DNA of 64,000 nt from the NCBI GenBank assembly GCA_964486055.1, contig CAZALE010000001.1:124001-188000 (forward strand), read 5' to 3'. The notes beneath the pieces are model-generated. The model saw only the letters and a list, made by a program, of their open reading frames with translations. It was not told the origin of the DNA and made no database searches. The translations under genes were made by a program, and so were the position numbers. The number at the start of each line of letters is the position of its first letter. Positions within the stretch are counted from its first letter, which is position 1. The DNA is from J014 sp964486055 (GTDB taxonomy: Bacteria > Acidobacteriota > Blastocatellia > Pyrinomonadales > Pyrinomonadaceae). Positions 25,622 to 34,901 of the stretch are shown in pieces.

Positions 25622-27361
25622 ATGAGAAAAAAACTTTTGCTTGTACATTTAACGGTCATCACTTTTGCATCTTTATTAGCAGCTCAAGATAAATCTCAGA
25701 GAGATGTTGAGCGCAAGATTGAAGATTCCGTAAATGTTCCTCAGATAGCAACAGGGTTTGAATCTAAGAAACGCACCCTTCCTGATTTGGAGCGCATAGG
25801 AGTTGACATGGCGAAACAGCGTCCTTTGACACTGCGCGAGGCTATCACTCTTGCATTGGACAATAGCAAAGACATAGAGGTCTCTCGACAAAATGTAAAG
25901 GGCGCCGAGTATGATTTACAAGCTGCGCGTGGCTTCTTTGAGCCTCGTTTTAATGGGCAGAGCTACTTTGAAAAGTCAAAAACCCCGAACGTCAGCATTT
26001 TCAGTACAAACCAATCGACGACAAATAAATCTCTCGTCAGCTCGATCGGATTACAAAGTTTTCTACCGAAATTCGGATCTGTTTTAAACCTAAACGTAAA
26101 TAATCAAAGAGTTGAAACCAATAATCCCATAGCCATATTAAGCCCTCAGGAAAATACGAATCTGAGCTTTAGTTTTTCCCAGCCGATTCTACGAGGTAGA
26201 AGCATAGATCAAGCCAGGCGCACCATAGAGATAGCTAAGAAAAATTTAAGTTTGACGGATGCCCAGTTTCGGCAAAAGGCTATCGAAGTCATTACGAATG
26301 TCCAGAGAGCTTATTGGGATTTAGCTTTTGCATTACGAAATTTGCAGGTGCAAATCGATACGGTAAAAGATGCTAGACAGCAACTAGAGCACAATCGTAG
26401 GTTGATGGAAGAAGGGCAACTGGCGCCGATCGATGTGGTTGCGGCAGAAACTCAAGTGGCTAACTTCGAGCAAAACATATACGATGCGTTGAATTTAGTT
26501 CAAGTCACTGAGAATAATCTCAAAATATTAATCGCTAAAAACAAGGACGACGACATTTGGAGTGAATCGATAGTTCCTGTTGATCCAGTAGAACTTCAAG
26601 CTCCAAGAATTACCCTCAGCGATGCATTGCAGGTTGCTCTTGAGAATCGCCCAGAGCTTGAATTGAACAATCTTCAAAGAGAGATAAACGCGATTGATCA
26701 AGGATTTTACAAAGATCAAACGAAACCTCAGATAGATTTAACGGCTAGTTACACATCTGCAGGTATCGGTGGTAGTCAAAATCCTGGCTTCAGATCGCCT
26801 TTTCCTCTACCATGTCAGACTGCTCCCAGCTCGCCTGCTTGTCAGCAACAACTTTCCTTGATCAATGCCCTCACTGGTAGTTCCTTAAGCGACGTATTTG
26901 CAAACCGTTATCCTACTTTTAGGATTGCTGTTACCGTAAGCTTGCCTTTGTTTGGTAATCAAACTCAGAAAGCGCAACTCGGGAAGTCGTTAGTAGAAGC
27001 TGAAAAGATAAAGCTTCAGCGAGAACAAATAGAACAGTTAATTCAGATTGATGTTCGAAATGCGCTTCAAGTTTTACGGACTGCTGAGGCCAGACTAAGA
27101 TCCGCATCGATCGCTAGAGAGAACTCCCAAAAGCAGTATGAATCCGAGCAGAGAAAGCTTGATGCCGGGCAATCAGATATTTATCGAGTTTTAGAGCGAC
27201 AAACAGCCTTAGCAATAGCTCGTAGCAATGAATTAAAGGCTCAAATTGATTTAAACAAGGCTATAGCTGAATTTCAAAGAGCTGTAGGTAATGCTCTTCA
27301 AGTAAATAACGTGCAGACAACAAATTTGCGTCTGAAAAGCAATGAGATAAGTAAAAGATGA
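25622..27361 (+). CDS. TolC-like outer-membrane efflux channel protein
   Basis: Outer-membrane factor of 579 residues with a signal peptide (1-21, ending LLAAQ) and two repeated OEP domains. The internal duplication shows as LTLREAITLALDNSKDIEVSRQ (about 63-84) and ITLSDALQVALENRPELELN (about 325-344). Long amphipathic helices (AIEVITNVQRAYWDLAFALRNL; RNALQVLRTAEARLRSASIARENSQKQYESEQRKLDAGQ) form the periplasmic tunnel. AAGGA precedes the ATG. Last gene of the operon and 54 bases from a convergent lipoprotein gene. It completes a tripartite pump. Confidence 0.93.
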   Translation: MRKKLLLVHLTVITFASLLAAQDKSQRDVERKIEDSVNVPQIATGFESKKRTLPDLERIGVDMAKQRPLTLREAITLALDNSKDIEVSRQNVKGAEYDLQAARGFFEPRFNGQSYFEKSKTPNVSIFSTNQSTTNKSLVSSIGLQSFLPKFGSVLNLNVNNQRVETNNPIAILSPQENTNLSFSFSQPILRGRSIDQARRTIEIAKKNLSLTDAQFRQKAIEVITNVQRAYWDLAFALRNLQVQIDTVKDARQQLEHNRRLMEEGQLAPIDVVAAETQVANFEQNIYDALNLVQVTENNLKILIAKNKDDDIWSESIVPVDPVELQAPRITLSDALQVALENRPELELNNLQREINAIDQGFYKDQTKPQIDLTASYTSAGIGGSQNPGFRSPFPLPCQTAPSSPACQQQLSLINALTGSSLSDVFANRYPTFRIAVTVSLPLFGNQTQKAQLGKSLVEAEKIKLQREQIEQLIQIDVRNALQVLRTAEARLRSASIARENSQKQYESEQRKLDAGQSDIYRVLERQTALAIARSNELKAQIDLNKAIAEFQRAVGNALQVNNVQTTNLRLKSNEISKR

Positions 27362-27415
27362 GTGTGTAAATGATTTGAATCGATTGTATCGTTCGAAAGC
27401 TCCTCTGTTTCATAC

Positions 27416-28609
27416 TCATCGCGTTATTTTTATGGTTGCGTTATGTTTTCCGCATCTAAAATTGAATGTACCTTCTTCTTCAGTTGGAACCTGAGCAGTG
27501 ACTGCTTCGCCAGTCGGAACGTCTTTTAAACGTATACCTAGTTTATCAAAAACTATCTCATCACCACATGTTTCATTACCTAACCTGACAAAAGCCAGGG
27601 TTAACGGTTTGCCCCTTTTATATTCAATTTGATTCGGTCGGAAACCATTATCAGTTATTAAAACCTTGAATGCGTCATCTGGGATTTTTACCTCTGAGAA
27701 TGATTTGTCCTCAATGGTAGATTGAACGTTGACCACAAATGGCACAGTGAAGAGCTTTCCGTTGTGCATAAACTCTGCCCATATTTTGTAGATACCTTCT
27801 TTCGGAAAAGTCAATTCAGTTAAGAAAGTAGCTCTCTCTGAAATAGGGAGTAGACTCTCGTCCTCTTGCTCATGAATGCTGCTTTCCTGGTGATCATGGC
27901 TATGCTTTACATAGCTTCTACCTGCTTCATGCGCTATTGAATGCAAGAACTCATTCAATCCCTCGTTTATAGCAACAAAATGAGCTTTTTCACCTAAGTA
28001 TTCGTCAAACTCCTGAATCGGCTTCTTACTAGCTGCTTCTACTACTCTATACCTCAAAACAATTGGTTCTCCGGCAACCAATTTTCCTTCGTTGCGTAAG
28101 CTTACTATCAAGCCATCTAACTCCTTTTGCAAGCTGTCATCAGGCTTTAGTTTTGAAGATTCTTGCTCGGACCCAGAGATTTTTAAGTCAAACATCTTCA
28201 TAAATGGATTAAATTTGTTGGATTTGACCTCAGCATAAATTTTATAATCACCTCCCCTGGGAAATATCAGATCGTTTATCAGGAAAGTCCCGTCCTCTCT
28301 TTGTGGAGGTTGTAGATGATAAAAATCGTTTAAGTCTCTGGATACAATAATAACATTTAGCTTTCCTAGTCCTGAGAAATTTTTGATAGCCTCATTTTTC
28401 TCATCTTTGAGCAAAAAAGTAAGTTTGGCAGGGGCGTTGGGCTGAATATTCTGTGGCTCAGTTTGCATTTCAATATCAGAGATGCGAATCTGAGGGGATT
28501 TGGAGCTATTACCTTTTTCTAAACCAGCTTGACAGCCTTGTGCAATTAAGCTTATTAAGCTCAATAAAAAAACTGCCAGGATTTTCTCAGAAGTGGGTAA
28601 TTGGTTCAT
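27416..28609 (-). CDS. Lipoprotein with C-terminal cupredoxin-like domain and His-rich linker
   Basis: Exported protein of about 397 residues (ATG 28609, with AGGAG 4 bases upstream; an in-frame ATG at 28621 is possible). The lipobox is LIAQGC. Two beta-sandwich, FixH/YtkA-like stretches (about 40-150 and 165-300) are separated from one another by a polar linker, and the second contains KHSHDHQESSIHEQE. The last 85 residues are cupredoxin-like: ITDNGFRPNQIEYKRGKPLTLAF, ETCGDEIVF and FNFRCGKHN supply the Cys/His candidates for copper. This resembles cupredoxin domains in copper-handling proteins. Metal specificity is inferred. It is convergent with the efflux operon and read toward it. Confidence 0.75.
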   Translation of the reverse strand: MNQLPTSEKILAVFLLSLISLIAQGCQAGLEKGNSSKSPQIRISDIEMQTEPQNIQPNAPAKLTFLLKDEKNEAIKNFSGLGKLNVIIVSRDLNDFYHLQPPQREDGTFLINDLIFPRGGDYKIYAEVKSNKFNPFMKMFDLKISGSEQESSKLKPDDSLQKELDGLIVSLRNEGKLVAGEPIVLRYRVVEAASKKPIQEFDEYLGEKAHFVAINEGLNEFLHSIAHEAGRSYVKHSHDHQESSIHEQEDESLLPISERATFLTELTFPKEGIYKIWAEFMHNGKLFTVPFVVNVQSTIEDKSFSEVKIPDDAFKVLITDNGFRPNQIEYKRGKPLTLAFVRLGNETCGDEIVFDKLGIRLKDVPTGEAVTAQVPTEEEGTFNFRCGKHNATIKITR

Positions 28610-28675
28610 TTTTCTCCTCATGTTTACCAGGTGATGACTGAAGATCTTCAGATGTTTAAATATTCTCTTGAATGT

Positions 28676-29842
28676 TTAATAGTTTTGCAAGTCATTGAGA
28701 TATGCTTCGAAGTTGCGTTTCATCTCTTTTATAGAATCGCCACCAAACTTTTCACGCATTGAATTAGCTAAGACGACGGCCAGCATTGCCTCTCCTATGA
28801 CTCCGGCTGCTGGCACGGCTGTTATGTCAGATCTTTCAAAGGCAGATGGCTGCTCTTGTTTGGTGTCAATATCAACCGAACGCAGTGATTTTCTGAGGGT
28901 AGAAATAGGTTTCATGTAAGCTCTAACTCGTATTTCCTCCCCGTTAGTTATACCACCCTCTAAACCACCAGCCCGATTGGTCATTCGTTTAAATCTTCCA
29001 TTTTCGTAGGTAATCTCATCGTGTGCTTCAGAGCCAAATCTACTTGCGTTTTCTATACCTTCGCCTATTTCGACAGCTTTGACGGCATGAATTGACATGA
29101 AAGCCTGAGCAATTTGTCCATCTAGTTTTTCTCGCCATGAGACGTGGGAACCTAAGCCGACAGGAGCATTCCTAGCTACAACCTCGAAAACTCCGCCCAA
29201 CGTATCCCCTTCTTTTTTTGCTTTATCGATCAGTTCTATCATGCGAGTTTCAATTTGCGGATCAGCACATCTTAATGGCGAGTTGTCGTCTATCTGACAG
29301 ATTGCTTCCCATGATTTTTGTAAGGGCTTGTCCGGAACAGAGCCAATTTTTACTACATGAGAGCGGATTTGGATATTAAATTCTTCAAGAAGTTGACGAG
29401 CCAGAGCTCCAGCAGCAACTCTTGCAGCAGTCTCTCTTGCAGAAGCTCTCTCGAGAATATCTCTAAGATCCTTCGTTTGAAATTTTAATCCACCGGCTAA
29501 GTCAGCATGTCCAGGCCGAGGGCGTTTCACGCTTCTTGTGCGTTTAGGGATCTCTAAAGGTTTCTCAATGCTCATTATGTCTGACCAATGAACAAAATCT
29601 TTATTTTCGATCAGGATAGCTACTGGTGAACCTAAAGTTTTGCCATGCCGAATTCCGGACAAAATTTCAGCCTTATCGCTTTCTATCTTCATCCGTCCGC
29701 CACGTCCATAACCTTGTTGCCTGCGCCATAGTTGTTGGTTTATCTTATCAACGGAGATTTCAAGCCCTGATGGCAGACCTTCGACTATCACCACCAAAGC
29801 CTTACCATGGGATTCACCCGCAGTTGTGAATGAAAACTTCAT
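28676..29842 (-). CDS. aroC: Chorismate synthase
   Basis: Last shared step of aromatic biosynthesis, converting EPSP to chorismate with reduced FMN. The 388-residue sequence opens with the standard TAGESHGKALVVIVEGLPSG and continues with RRQQGYGRGGRMKIE, RPRPGHADLAGGLKF, RASARETAARVAAGA and the C-terminal HDEITYENGRFKRMTNRAGGLEGG-type segment. All conserved arginine/histidine positions of the family are visible. It lies away from aroA/aroK at 7200-9066, so the pathway is split in this genome. The start codon overlaps the end of the upstream EamA gene. Confidence 0.96.
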   Translation of the reverse strand: MKFSFTTAGESHGKALVVIVEGLPSGLEISVDKINQQLWRRQQGYGRGGRMKIESDKAEILSGIRHGKTLGSPVAILIENKDFVHWSDIMSIEKPLEIPKRTRSVKRPRPGHADLAGGLKFQTKDLRDILERASARETAARVAAGALARQLLEEFNIQIRSHVVKIGSVPDKPLQKSWEAICQIDDNSPLRCADPQIETRMIELIDKAKKEGDTLGGVFEVVARNAPVGLGSHVSWREKLDGQIAQAFMSIHAVKAVEIGEGIENASRFGSEAHDEITYENGRFKRMTNRAGGLEGGITNGEEIRVRAYMKPISTLRKSLRSVDIDTKQEQPSAFERSDITAVPAAGVIGEAMLAVVLANSMREKFGGDSIKEMKRNFEAYLNDLQNY

Positions 29843-30729
29843 ACAGTTTCGGCCCTCGAAGATAAGCGTGGATGGAAGACGGCAATTGAAACACTCAGTA
29901 AGATGAGCGTGCCGCCGATAATAGCTTGTAATTTTATTTGTTCGCCAAAGAAACTGCCTATGAAAACTGCTATTACTGGCGTGACTAGCGAGATCATCGT
30001 GGCTTTTGATACTTCGATTTTACTAAGTAGCCAGTAATAAAGCCAGAAGGCGATTACCGATCCCATTATAGCCAGGTATAGCACACAAATTATAGCTTTC
30101 GATGTCCATTGAAGATCCATTGGGTTTTCCTCCGTTATCAATGCCAATAACCAGAGCGGAATATGCCCGAGTGTCATCTGCCAGAAGGTTAAAATCTCTG
30201 CATCAATTTCTAACATTTTAGCTTTTACGATGACGCTTGCTAAGGCTGCCCCAAATGCCCCAATGACTACTGCCAAACTAGCCAAAAATGCCAACGTCCC
30301 ATTCAATCCTAATTGCTCCGCAAAAATTATAACAGATCCGAGAATCCCGAAAGATACCGCCAATATTTTGGCTTTTGTTATTATTTCACCTACAAAAATC
30401 CGCGCAAGCATTAGTCCAAAAACTGCAATCGTAGCTTGTAACACAGCAGCTAGACCAGAAGTTATATATTTCTCAGCCCAGAAAAGCAAGCCATAATTGA
30501 AGGAGAATTGTAAAACGCCAGTAAGTGCTATTACAGGGAATAATTTCGAATTAAACTTAAGTAGTGATTTTCTTTGCACTGTTAGCAATATCAGCAGGAT
30601 CAGGCTTGCAAGAGTGAATCTTGAAGCTGCGAAGAGCGCAGGGGGTAGATCGTCTAGTCCTAATTTTATGAATATCCATGTAGTACCCCAGATTACGCAT
30701 AGAAGAATCCATATAGCTGCAATTTTCAT
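29839..30729 (-). CDS. EamA/DMT-family permease
   Basis: Inner-membrane transporter of 296 residues with ten predicted helices as two EamA repeats (about 5-135 and 150-285). Family wording includes CVIWGTTWIFIKLGLDDLPPALFAASRF at the start and ALASVIVKAK at the second repeat. ATG 30729 is preferred over TTG 30747 because AGGA sits about 9 bases before it. Members export amino acids, nucleotide sugars or other metabolites; the substrate here is unknown. It overlaps aroC by 4 bases. Confidence 0.87.
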   Translation of the reverse strand: MKIAAIWILLCVIWGTTWIFIKLGLDDLPPALFAASRFTLASLILLILLTVQRKSLLKFNSKLFPVIALTGVLQFSFNYGLLFWAEKYITSGLAAVLQATIAVFGLMLARIFVGEIITKAKILAVSFGILGSVIIFAEQLGLNGTLAFLASLAVVIGAFGAALASVIVKAKMLEIDAEILTFWQMTLGHIPLWLLALITEENPMDLQWTSKAIICVLYLAIMGSVIAFWLYYWLLSKIEVSKATMISLVTPVIAVFIGSFFGEQIKLQAIIGGTLILLSVSIAVFHPRLSSRAETV

Positions 30730-30829
30730 AAAAGAAAATCCTAACAATCATAGTAGTTGATCGGCAAACATAATCTACTCACTTGACGAGGCATGCCTGA
30801 TTGATCAGAGAAACATCGATCTCGATTCG

Positions 30830-30874
30830 ATTGATGTCGATAGATTCATTTCCATTGACGTTGAAAGATTTATT
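30830..30874 (+). repeat. Imperfect 21-base direct repeat, period 24
   Basis: ATTGATGTCGATAGATTCATT (30830-30850) and ATTGACGTTGAAAGATTTATT (30854-30874) match at 17 of 21 positions. Read on the + strand in one frame they give the peptide echo IDVDRFIS-IDVERFIV. No start codon or ribosome binding site supports a gene, and function is unknown. Confidence 0.45.
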
Positions 30875-30908
30875 GTCTAAGGAGCAGTGAGTTAAGCAAA
30901 TCGATAAA

Positions 30909-31736
30909 TTAAAGTGAGTAAATTATTTTCTCAAAGGCTTTTCGGAGATTTTCAGTCTGATAGTTTTCAAAAAAATGATCTGCAATTTTTCTGATAGGCA
31001 TAATTCCTAGACCTGCGGATGTTAAAAATACCTCATCAGCTCTTAGCAGTTCATCGATTGTTGCAAATGCTGTGTATACGTCAAAACTTTGTGATCTGCA
31101 GAGTTCTATTACAAATGTTCTTGTTGTTCCCTCGAGACATCCAGTTTCCAGCGATGGAGTATAGACATTTTCGCCGTCGATCCAGAAAATATTTGCCATG
31201 CAAGCCGACACGACTTGTGAGTTCTCATTCAATCTTAATGCTTCATCAAAACCCTTGGTTTTTGCCATCTCTAGCTCTAAAAGATTTTCAAGATAATTAC
31301 AAGATTTAATACCTCGCAACGATGATTTGGAATTTACGGGATGAGGTGAGATGGTCAATCTCATCTCATTTGCTTGACTGCGATTTGCTGAGGTTGTAAT
31401 CAATAAGCAGGGCTGACGCAGGTTAGCAGCCGACCATATGCTGGGAGCCTCCTCTTCAAAAATTGTAATTCTAGCCTTGCCATTAATGAGTCCATTTTTT
31501 GTTATTAGATCGAGCAGAGCGGATTTAATTGATTCCTCATCAAAAGGTATTTTGATTTTGAGTCTCTCAGCGTTTTGCTGTAGACGCTGTAAATGAAGAT
31601 CCCATAGAAAAGGTTTTTGATTGAATATGGCTATAGTTGTGAAGATCCCATAGCCATAGAAAACAGCAGAGGACAAGGCTGATACAGTTGCGATCTCGGA
31701 TGAAATTATCTCTAGATTCTTGCACAAGTATTTCAT
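30909..31736 (-). CDS. pabC: Class IV aminotransferase, aminodeoxychorismate lyase-like
   Basis: PLP enzyme of 275 residues in the branched-chain aminotransferase / D-amino acid aminotransferase / aminodeoxychorismate lyase fold. Schiff-base lysine is Lys144 (GIKSCNYL), with the DEALRLNE (164-171) and EGTTRTFVIE (202-211) motifs. The CMANIFW stretch (179-185) resembles the lyase PabC; the glutamate usual just before it is Ser177. PabC makes 4-aminobenzoate for folate, and aroC supplying chorismate is nearby. The lyase call is preferred over an aminotransferase, but not certain. It follows the large histidine kinase by one base. Confidence 0.72.
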   Translation of the reverse strand: MKYLCKNLEIISSEIATVSALSSAVFYGYGIFTTIAIFNQKPFLWDLHLQRLQQNAERLKIKIPFDEESIKSALLDLITKNGLINGKARITIFEEEAPSIWSAANLRQPCLLITTSANRSQANEMRLTISPHPVNSKSSLRGIKSCNYLENLLELEMAKTKGFDEALRLNENSQVVSACMANIFWIDGENVYTPSLETGCLEGTTRTFVIELCRSQSFDVYTAFATIDELLRADEVFLTSAGLGIMPIRKIADHFFENYQTENLRKAFEKIIYSL

Positions 31737-31737
31737 G

Positions 31738-34698
31738 TTAAAGAATGGCTCTTTGCAGTTCGGAGCTTTCTACGGGAATCGCAGGAAATTCTAATCGAAA
31801 AGTGGTTCCTTCACCAATTTGACTTGTGACCTCAATCTTACCTGAATGCTCTTGAATGATGCCATAAGCAACGGCCAGCCCCAGGCCGGTCCCACTACCC
31901 ACCTGACGCTCGGCAGCTTCTCTAGAAGCTGATTTGGTGGTGAAAAAGGGATCATATATTTTGCTGAGATTTCTTTCTTCAATTCCCACGCCGGTATCTG
32001 AGACTTCCACGTATACTTTCCCCTCATCAGCGTAAGTTTTTAGCGTTAGTGTCCCTCCCGAAGGCATTGCATCGATCGCATTTAAAATTAAGTTAGTGAA
32101 GACTTGTTGTAACTTGCCTGCACTTGCTCTTACCTGGGGGAGTTCATCTGCATATCCCTTAACAAGGATTACTCGAGACTTCCTTATTTGTGGCTCCAAT
32201 AGTTGTAATGTGTCCTCGAGAATACGATTTATGTTTACGTTGCTAAATTCGGTTTTTCCATTACTTGCACGTGAGAAATTAAGCAGATTGCTCACTATAT
32301 TTGCCGCACGTTCAACCTGTTTTTGCATCTTCTCTAAGATCTTGTGCTTCGGGTCAGATGAGGGGATCATTTGCAAAAGCATTTGCGTGTAGCTCGAGAT
32401 TCCAGTCAATGGAGTGTTAACCTCATGAGCAACGCCAGCGGCTAAGAGACCTATGCTCGAGAGTTTTTCACTTTGTTGGAGCTGTTCCTCTAGCTTTATG
32501 CGTACTGTTACATCCTCAAAGACTATTATGTTTCCTTGTCGTCTGCCTGAGATCGAACGAAGCGGTGCGATGCTTACGTTTAAAATTAAATTTCTGCCGT
32601 CTTGGGACCTTGCGTGAAGTTTGTATGCGCGGAGAGTTCGCTTCAAGTGCCATTTAGATTCACCTAGTAACGTTGAGATACCAGAAAAGAGACTTTCATC
32701 AAGAAGGTTCTCAACTCTCTTTCCTATAATTTCATTTCGAGAAAGAGAGAAAATTTCCTCAAAAGCCGAGTTGCAATGAGTTGCTACGCCATTTTCATCT
32801 ACCGTTAGGATGCCGACATTAACCGACTCTACGATTGACTCATTAAAGTCCTTAAGTAAGGCTAGCTCTTGTGCTCTTTCTTCTTGTTGTTGATATAAGA
32901 GACTGTTTTCTATTGCAACGGCGATGTAACCTGAGATGGTGCGGATGATTTCCAGATCCTCTGAGGATAGGAGAGCTCCATCTTTTGTTCTTCCCAGTCC
33001 TATTACTGCGATCATCTTGTCGCGGATGACACACGGCACGTAGTAGTGTAGCTCTTGTTTAGGAGATAACTCAGTATCTTGCTCTAATTCGTCCGCCCTT
33101 ACGATACCTTTCCTCGCGGATTTTACGCGAATCATCTGTCGGAAGTCTGTAGGAATAGTAAACTCAGGGCTTAAATTAACAGACTTGGCTAAACGATATC
33201 CAGCAGCATTGCTTTCGTCCTCAATAAAAACGGCTACTTTTTCCACCTCTAAGACTTGTTGCAATCTTTCAATCAGAGCATCGAGTAAAGAATTTAACTT
33301 TCTAGTTGCAGAGATGGTTTTTCCGAAATCCAATAAGCCATGTCTCAAATCATAACGTTCACCATAGAAAAAACGATCCGTTCTTTCCTGAAGGAAGTTT
33401 TTCAGAGGCTCGCTTAGCATGACTATGACGGCCATTGCAATGACCGCAACAAATACACGTAGGACAATCTCTGCGCTTGATAAATTCTCTCCCAATGTGA
33501 GGAAAATTAAGCCTAAGGCTACTGCTCCTATCATCATTGCTATTGCTAACGTTGTAAGCACATATACAAAAGCCCTTCTAAAGACAATGTCCACGTCCAT
33601 CAGACGATATCGGATAACTGAATGGCCAAAGCTCAATGGAATGAAGGATAGAGGCAGAATCATGACTGCCGATGTGATCGAATCTTCAGGGACATCGTAG
33701 AATGACTTGGTTATTTGCACGATCAAAATAGGGAGAACAGCACACAACGTCCCACAAATTATCCACTTTAGCCTCTGACGAACGAGAGGTTGACGATTTC
33801 TCAGAAATCTCCACAGAAGAACTATAGAGCCGAGTACAATCCCGATTACGAAGTGGATTATCAATGACTGGTTGAGAAGTCCGAATAGATTGTATTCGTT
33901 TATGAAGTCTATCAATAGCTCTTTAGCAGAATCATTGATAGGCAGAGCGAGGGACAAAGAAAGGGCAATATTAACTAGCGTTATCAAAATAGCTGGGAGA
34001 TAAATGAGTTTCCAGGATTTGGATCTAAATACCTCAATGTGAATTGGATATCTGAGACAGAAATGTAGAAATAATGCTGGGAATACGGCGAATGCTAGAT
34101 CATCAATAATGCTGATACCTAAATCTAAATCTTCCCCAAGGCCAAGTGGAGAGTATACATGAAAGATAAAGGCTGCCAAGCAAAGTGTCGAGAAATGCAG
34201 TATGAACGGGGCATGCGGTCCCTGCTTGAAAAACACGAAAGTCCCAATTCCGAGCCAAGAGATTCCAACGAGAACAAGAAAGAATAAGGATGGCTTCCAG
34301 CGAGGTAGGGAGGTTAAATTTTTCAAATCAGCAGCGTAAATTCTGTCTGAGAATGAATAAGAAGTTCTCTCGAGCAAGTAAGATAGATTCCCTCCGATGC
34401 CAGCAGCTTCTAAGTAAACTTGCACATCGGAGGCTTGAGTTACTTCTTCGAAATTTTGTCCATCCAGACTGATTGCTATTAATTTATCACCAACGAAAAC
34501 TCCAGCTCTGGCTCCTGCATAACCGGGTAAAACTTTCTCTGCGTATATTCCATCTGGTTTTTGAACCCATATGATTCCATCTGTAGGAGGTAATTCATGG
34601 GTGGCTCTCTGAAAGAAATTTAAAAACGCTCCGACAGAAAATAAAAGGACTCCGAGAAGCCATATGAGTCCTTGATTTGTGAAGAGCTTGTTTTTCAT
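31738..34698 (-). CDS. Membrane sensor histidine kinase with PDZ-like, GAF and PAS domains
   Basis: Large kinase of 986 residues from ATG 34698 (a TTG 39 bases earlier is in frame). Order: an N-terminal helix (10-30), a PDZ-like segment (about 42-108; VLPGYAGARAGVFVGDKLIAI), seven or more helices (about 137-430), a GAF domain (about 457-600), a PAS domain (about 615-735), HisKA and HATPase. The phosphoacceptor is His758 (AHEVNTPL); ATP-binding boxes are N873, DTGVG (901-905) and GTGLGL (936-941). The PDZ-like segment would be periplasmic, suggesting it senses an exported ligand or peptide. No regulator is adjacent; the isolated LytTR regulator at 18769 could be a partner, but NtrB-type boxes make that unproven. 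Confidence 0.88.
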   Translation of the reverse strand: MKNKLFTNQGLIWLLGVLLFSVGAFLNFFQRATHELPPTDGIIWVQKPDGIYAEKVLPGYAGARAGVFVGDKLIAISLDGQNFEEVTQASDVQVYLEAAGIGGNLSYLLERTSYSFSDRIYAADLKNLTSLPRWKPSLFFLVLVGISWLGIGTFVFFKQGPHAPFILHFSTLCLAAFIFHVYSPLGLGEDLDLGISIIDDLAFAVFPALFLHFCLRYPIHIEVFRSKSWKLIYLPAILITLVNIALSLSLALPINDSAKELLIDFINEYNLFGLLNQSLIIHFVIGIVLGSIVLLWRFLRNRQPLVRQRLKWIICGTLCAVLPILIVQITKSFYDVPEDSITSAVMILPLSFIPLSFGHSVIRYRLMDVDIVFRRAFVYVLTTLAIAMMIGAVALGLIFLTLGENLSSAEIVLRVFVAVIAMAVIVMLSEPLKNFLQERTDRFFYGERYDLRHGLLDFGKTISATRKLNSLLDALIERLQQVLEVEKVAVFIEDESNAAGYRLAKSVNLSPEFTIPTDFRQMIRVKSARKGIVRADELEQDTELSPKQELHYYVPCVIRDKMIAVIGLGRTKDGALLSSEDLEIIRTISGYIAVAIENSLLYQQQEERAQELALLKDFNESIVESVNVGILTVDENGVATHCNSAFEEIFSLSRNEIIGKRVENLLDESLFSGISTLLGESKWHLKRTLRAYKLHARSQDGRNLILNVSIAPLRSISGRRQGNIIVFEDVTVRIKLEEQLQQSEKLSSIGLLAAGVAHEVNTPLTGISSYTQMLLQMIPSSDPKHKILEKMQKQVERAANIVSNLLNFSRASNGKTEFSNVNINRILEDTLQLLEPQIRKSRVILVKGYADELPQVRASAGKLQQVFTNLILNAIDAMPSGGTLTLKTYADEGKVYVEVSDTGVGIEERNLSKIYDPFFTTKSASREAAERQVGSGTGLGLAVAYGIIQEHSGKIEVTSQIGEGTTFRLEFPAIPVESSELQRAIL

Positions 34699-34901
34699 CT
34701 TTGTCGGAGTCCCATTAATTATTTCAGAGCTGATCAATGAGCTCTACATTTAGATTTTACATGCAAAATCTGTTCCATCAACTTAAAATCATGTCTATCC
34801 CGATAAGTGTTTCATAAACAACGATTTCTGATGGATCACGAGCATTTTGATGGAAAGAGTTTTATCCAAATTTTTGGTAGTTTCCAATATTTTGGAAATA
34901 T

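Noticed and set aside
34881..34898. Hairpin TTTCCAA-TATT-TTGGAAA after the outer-membrane protein gene
   Set aside because: Only 7 base pairs and no T-run follows on the gene's strand, so I did not call it a terminator.
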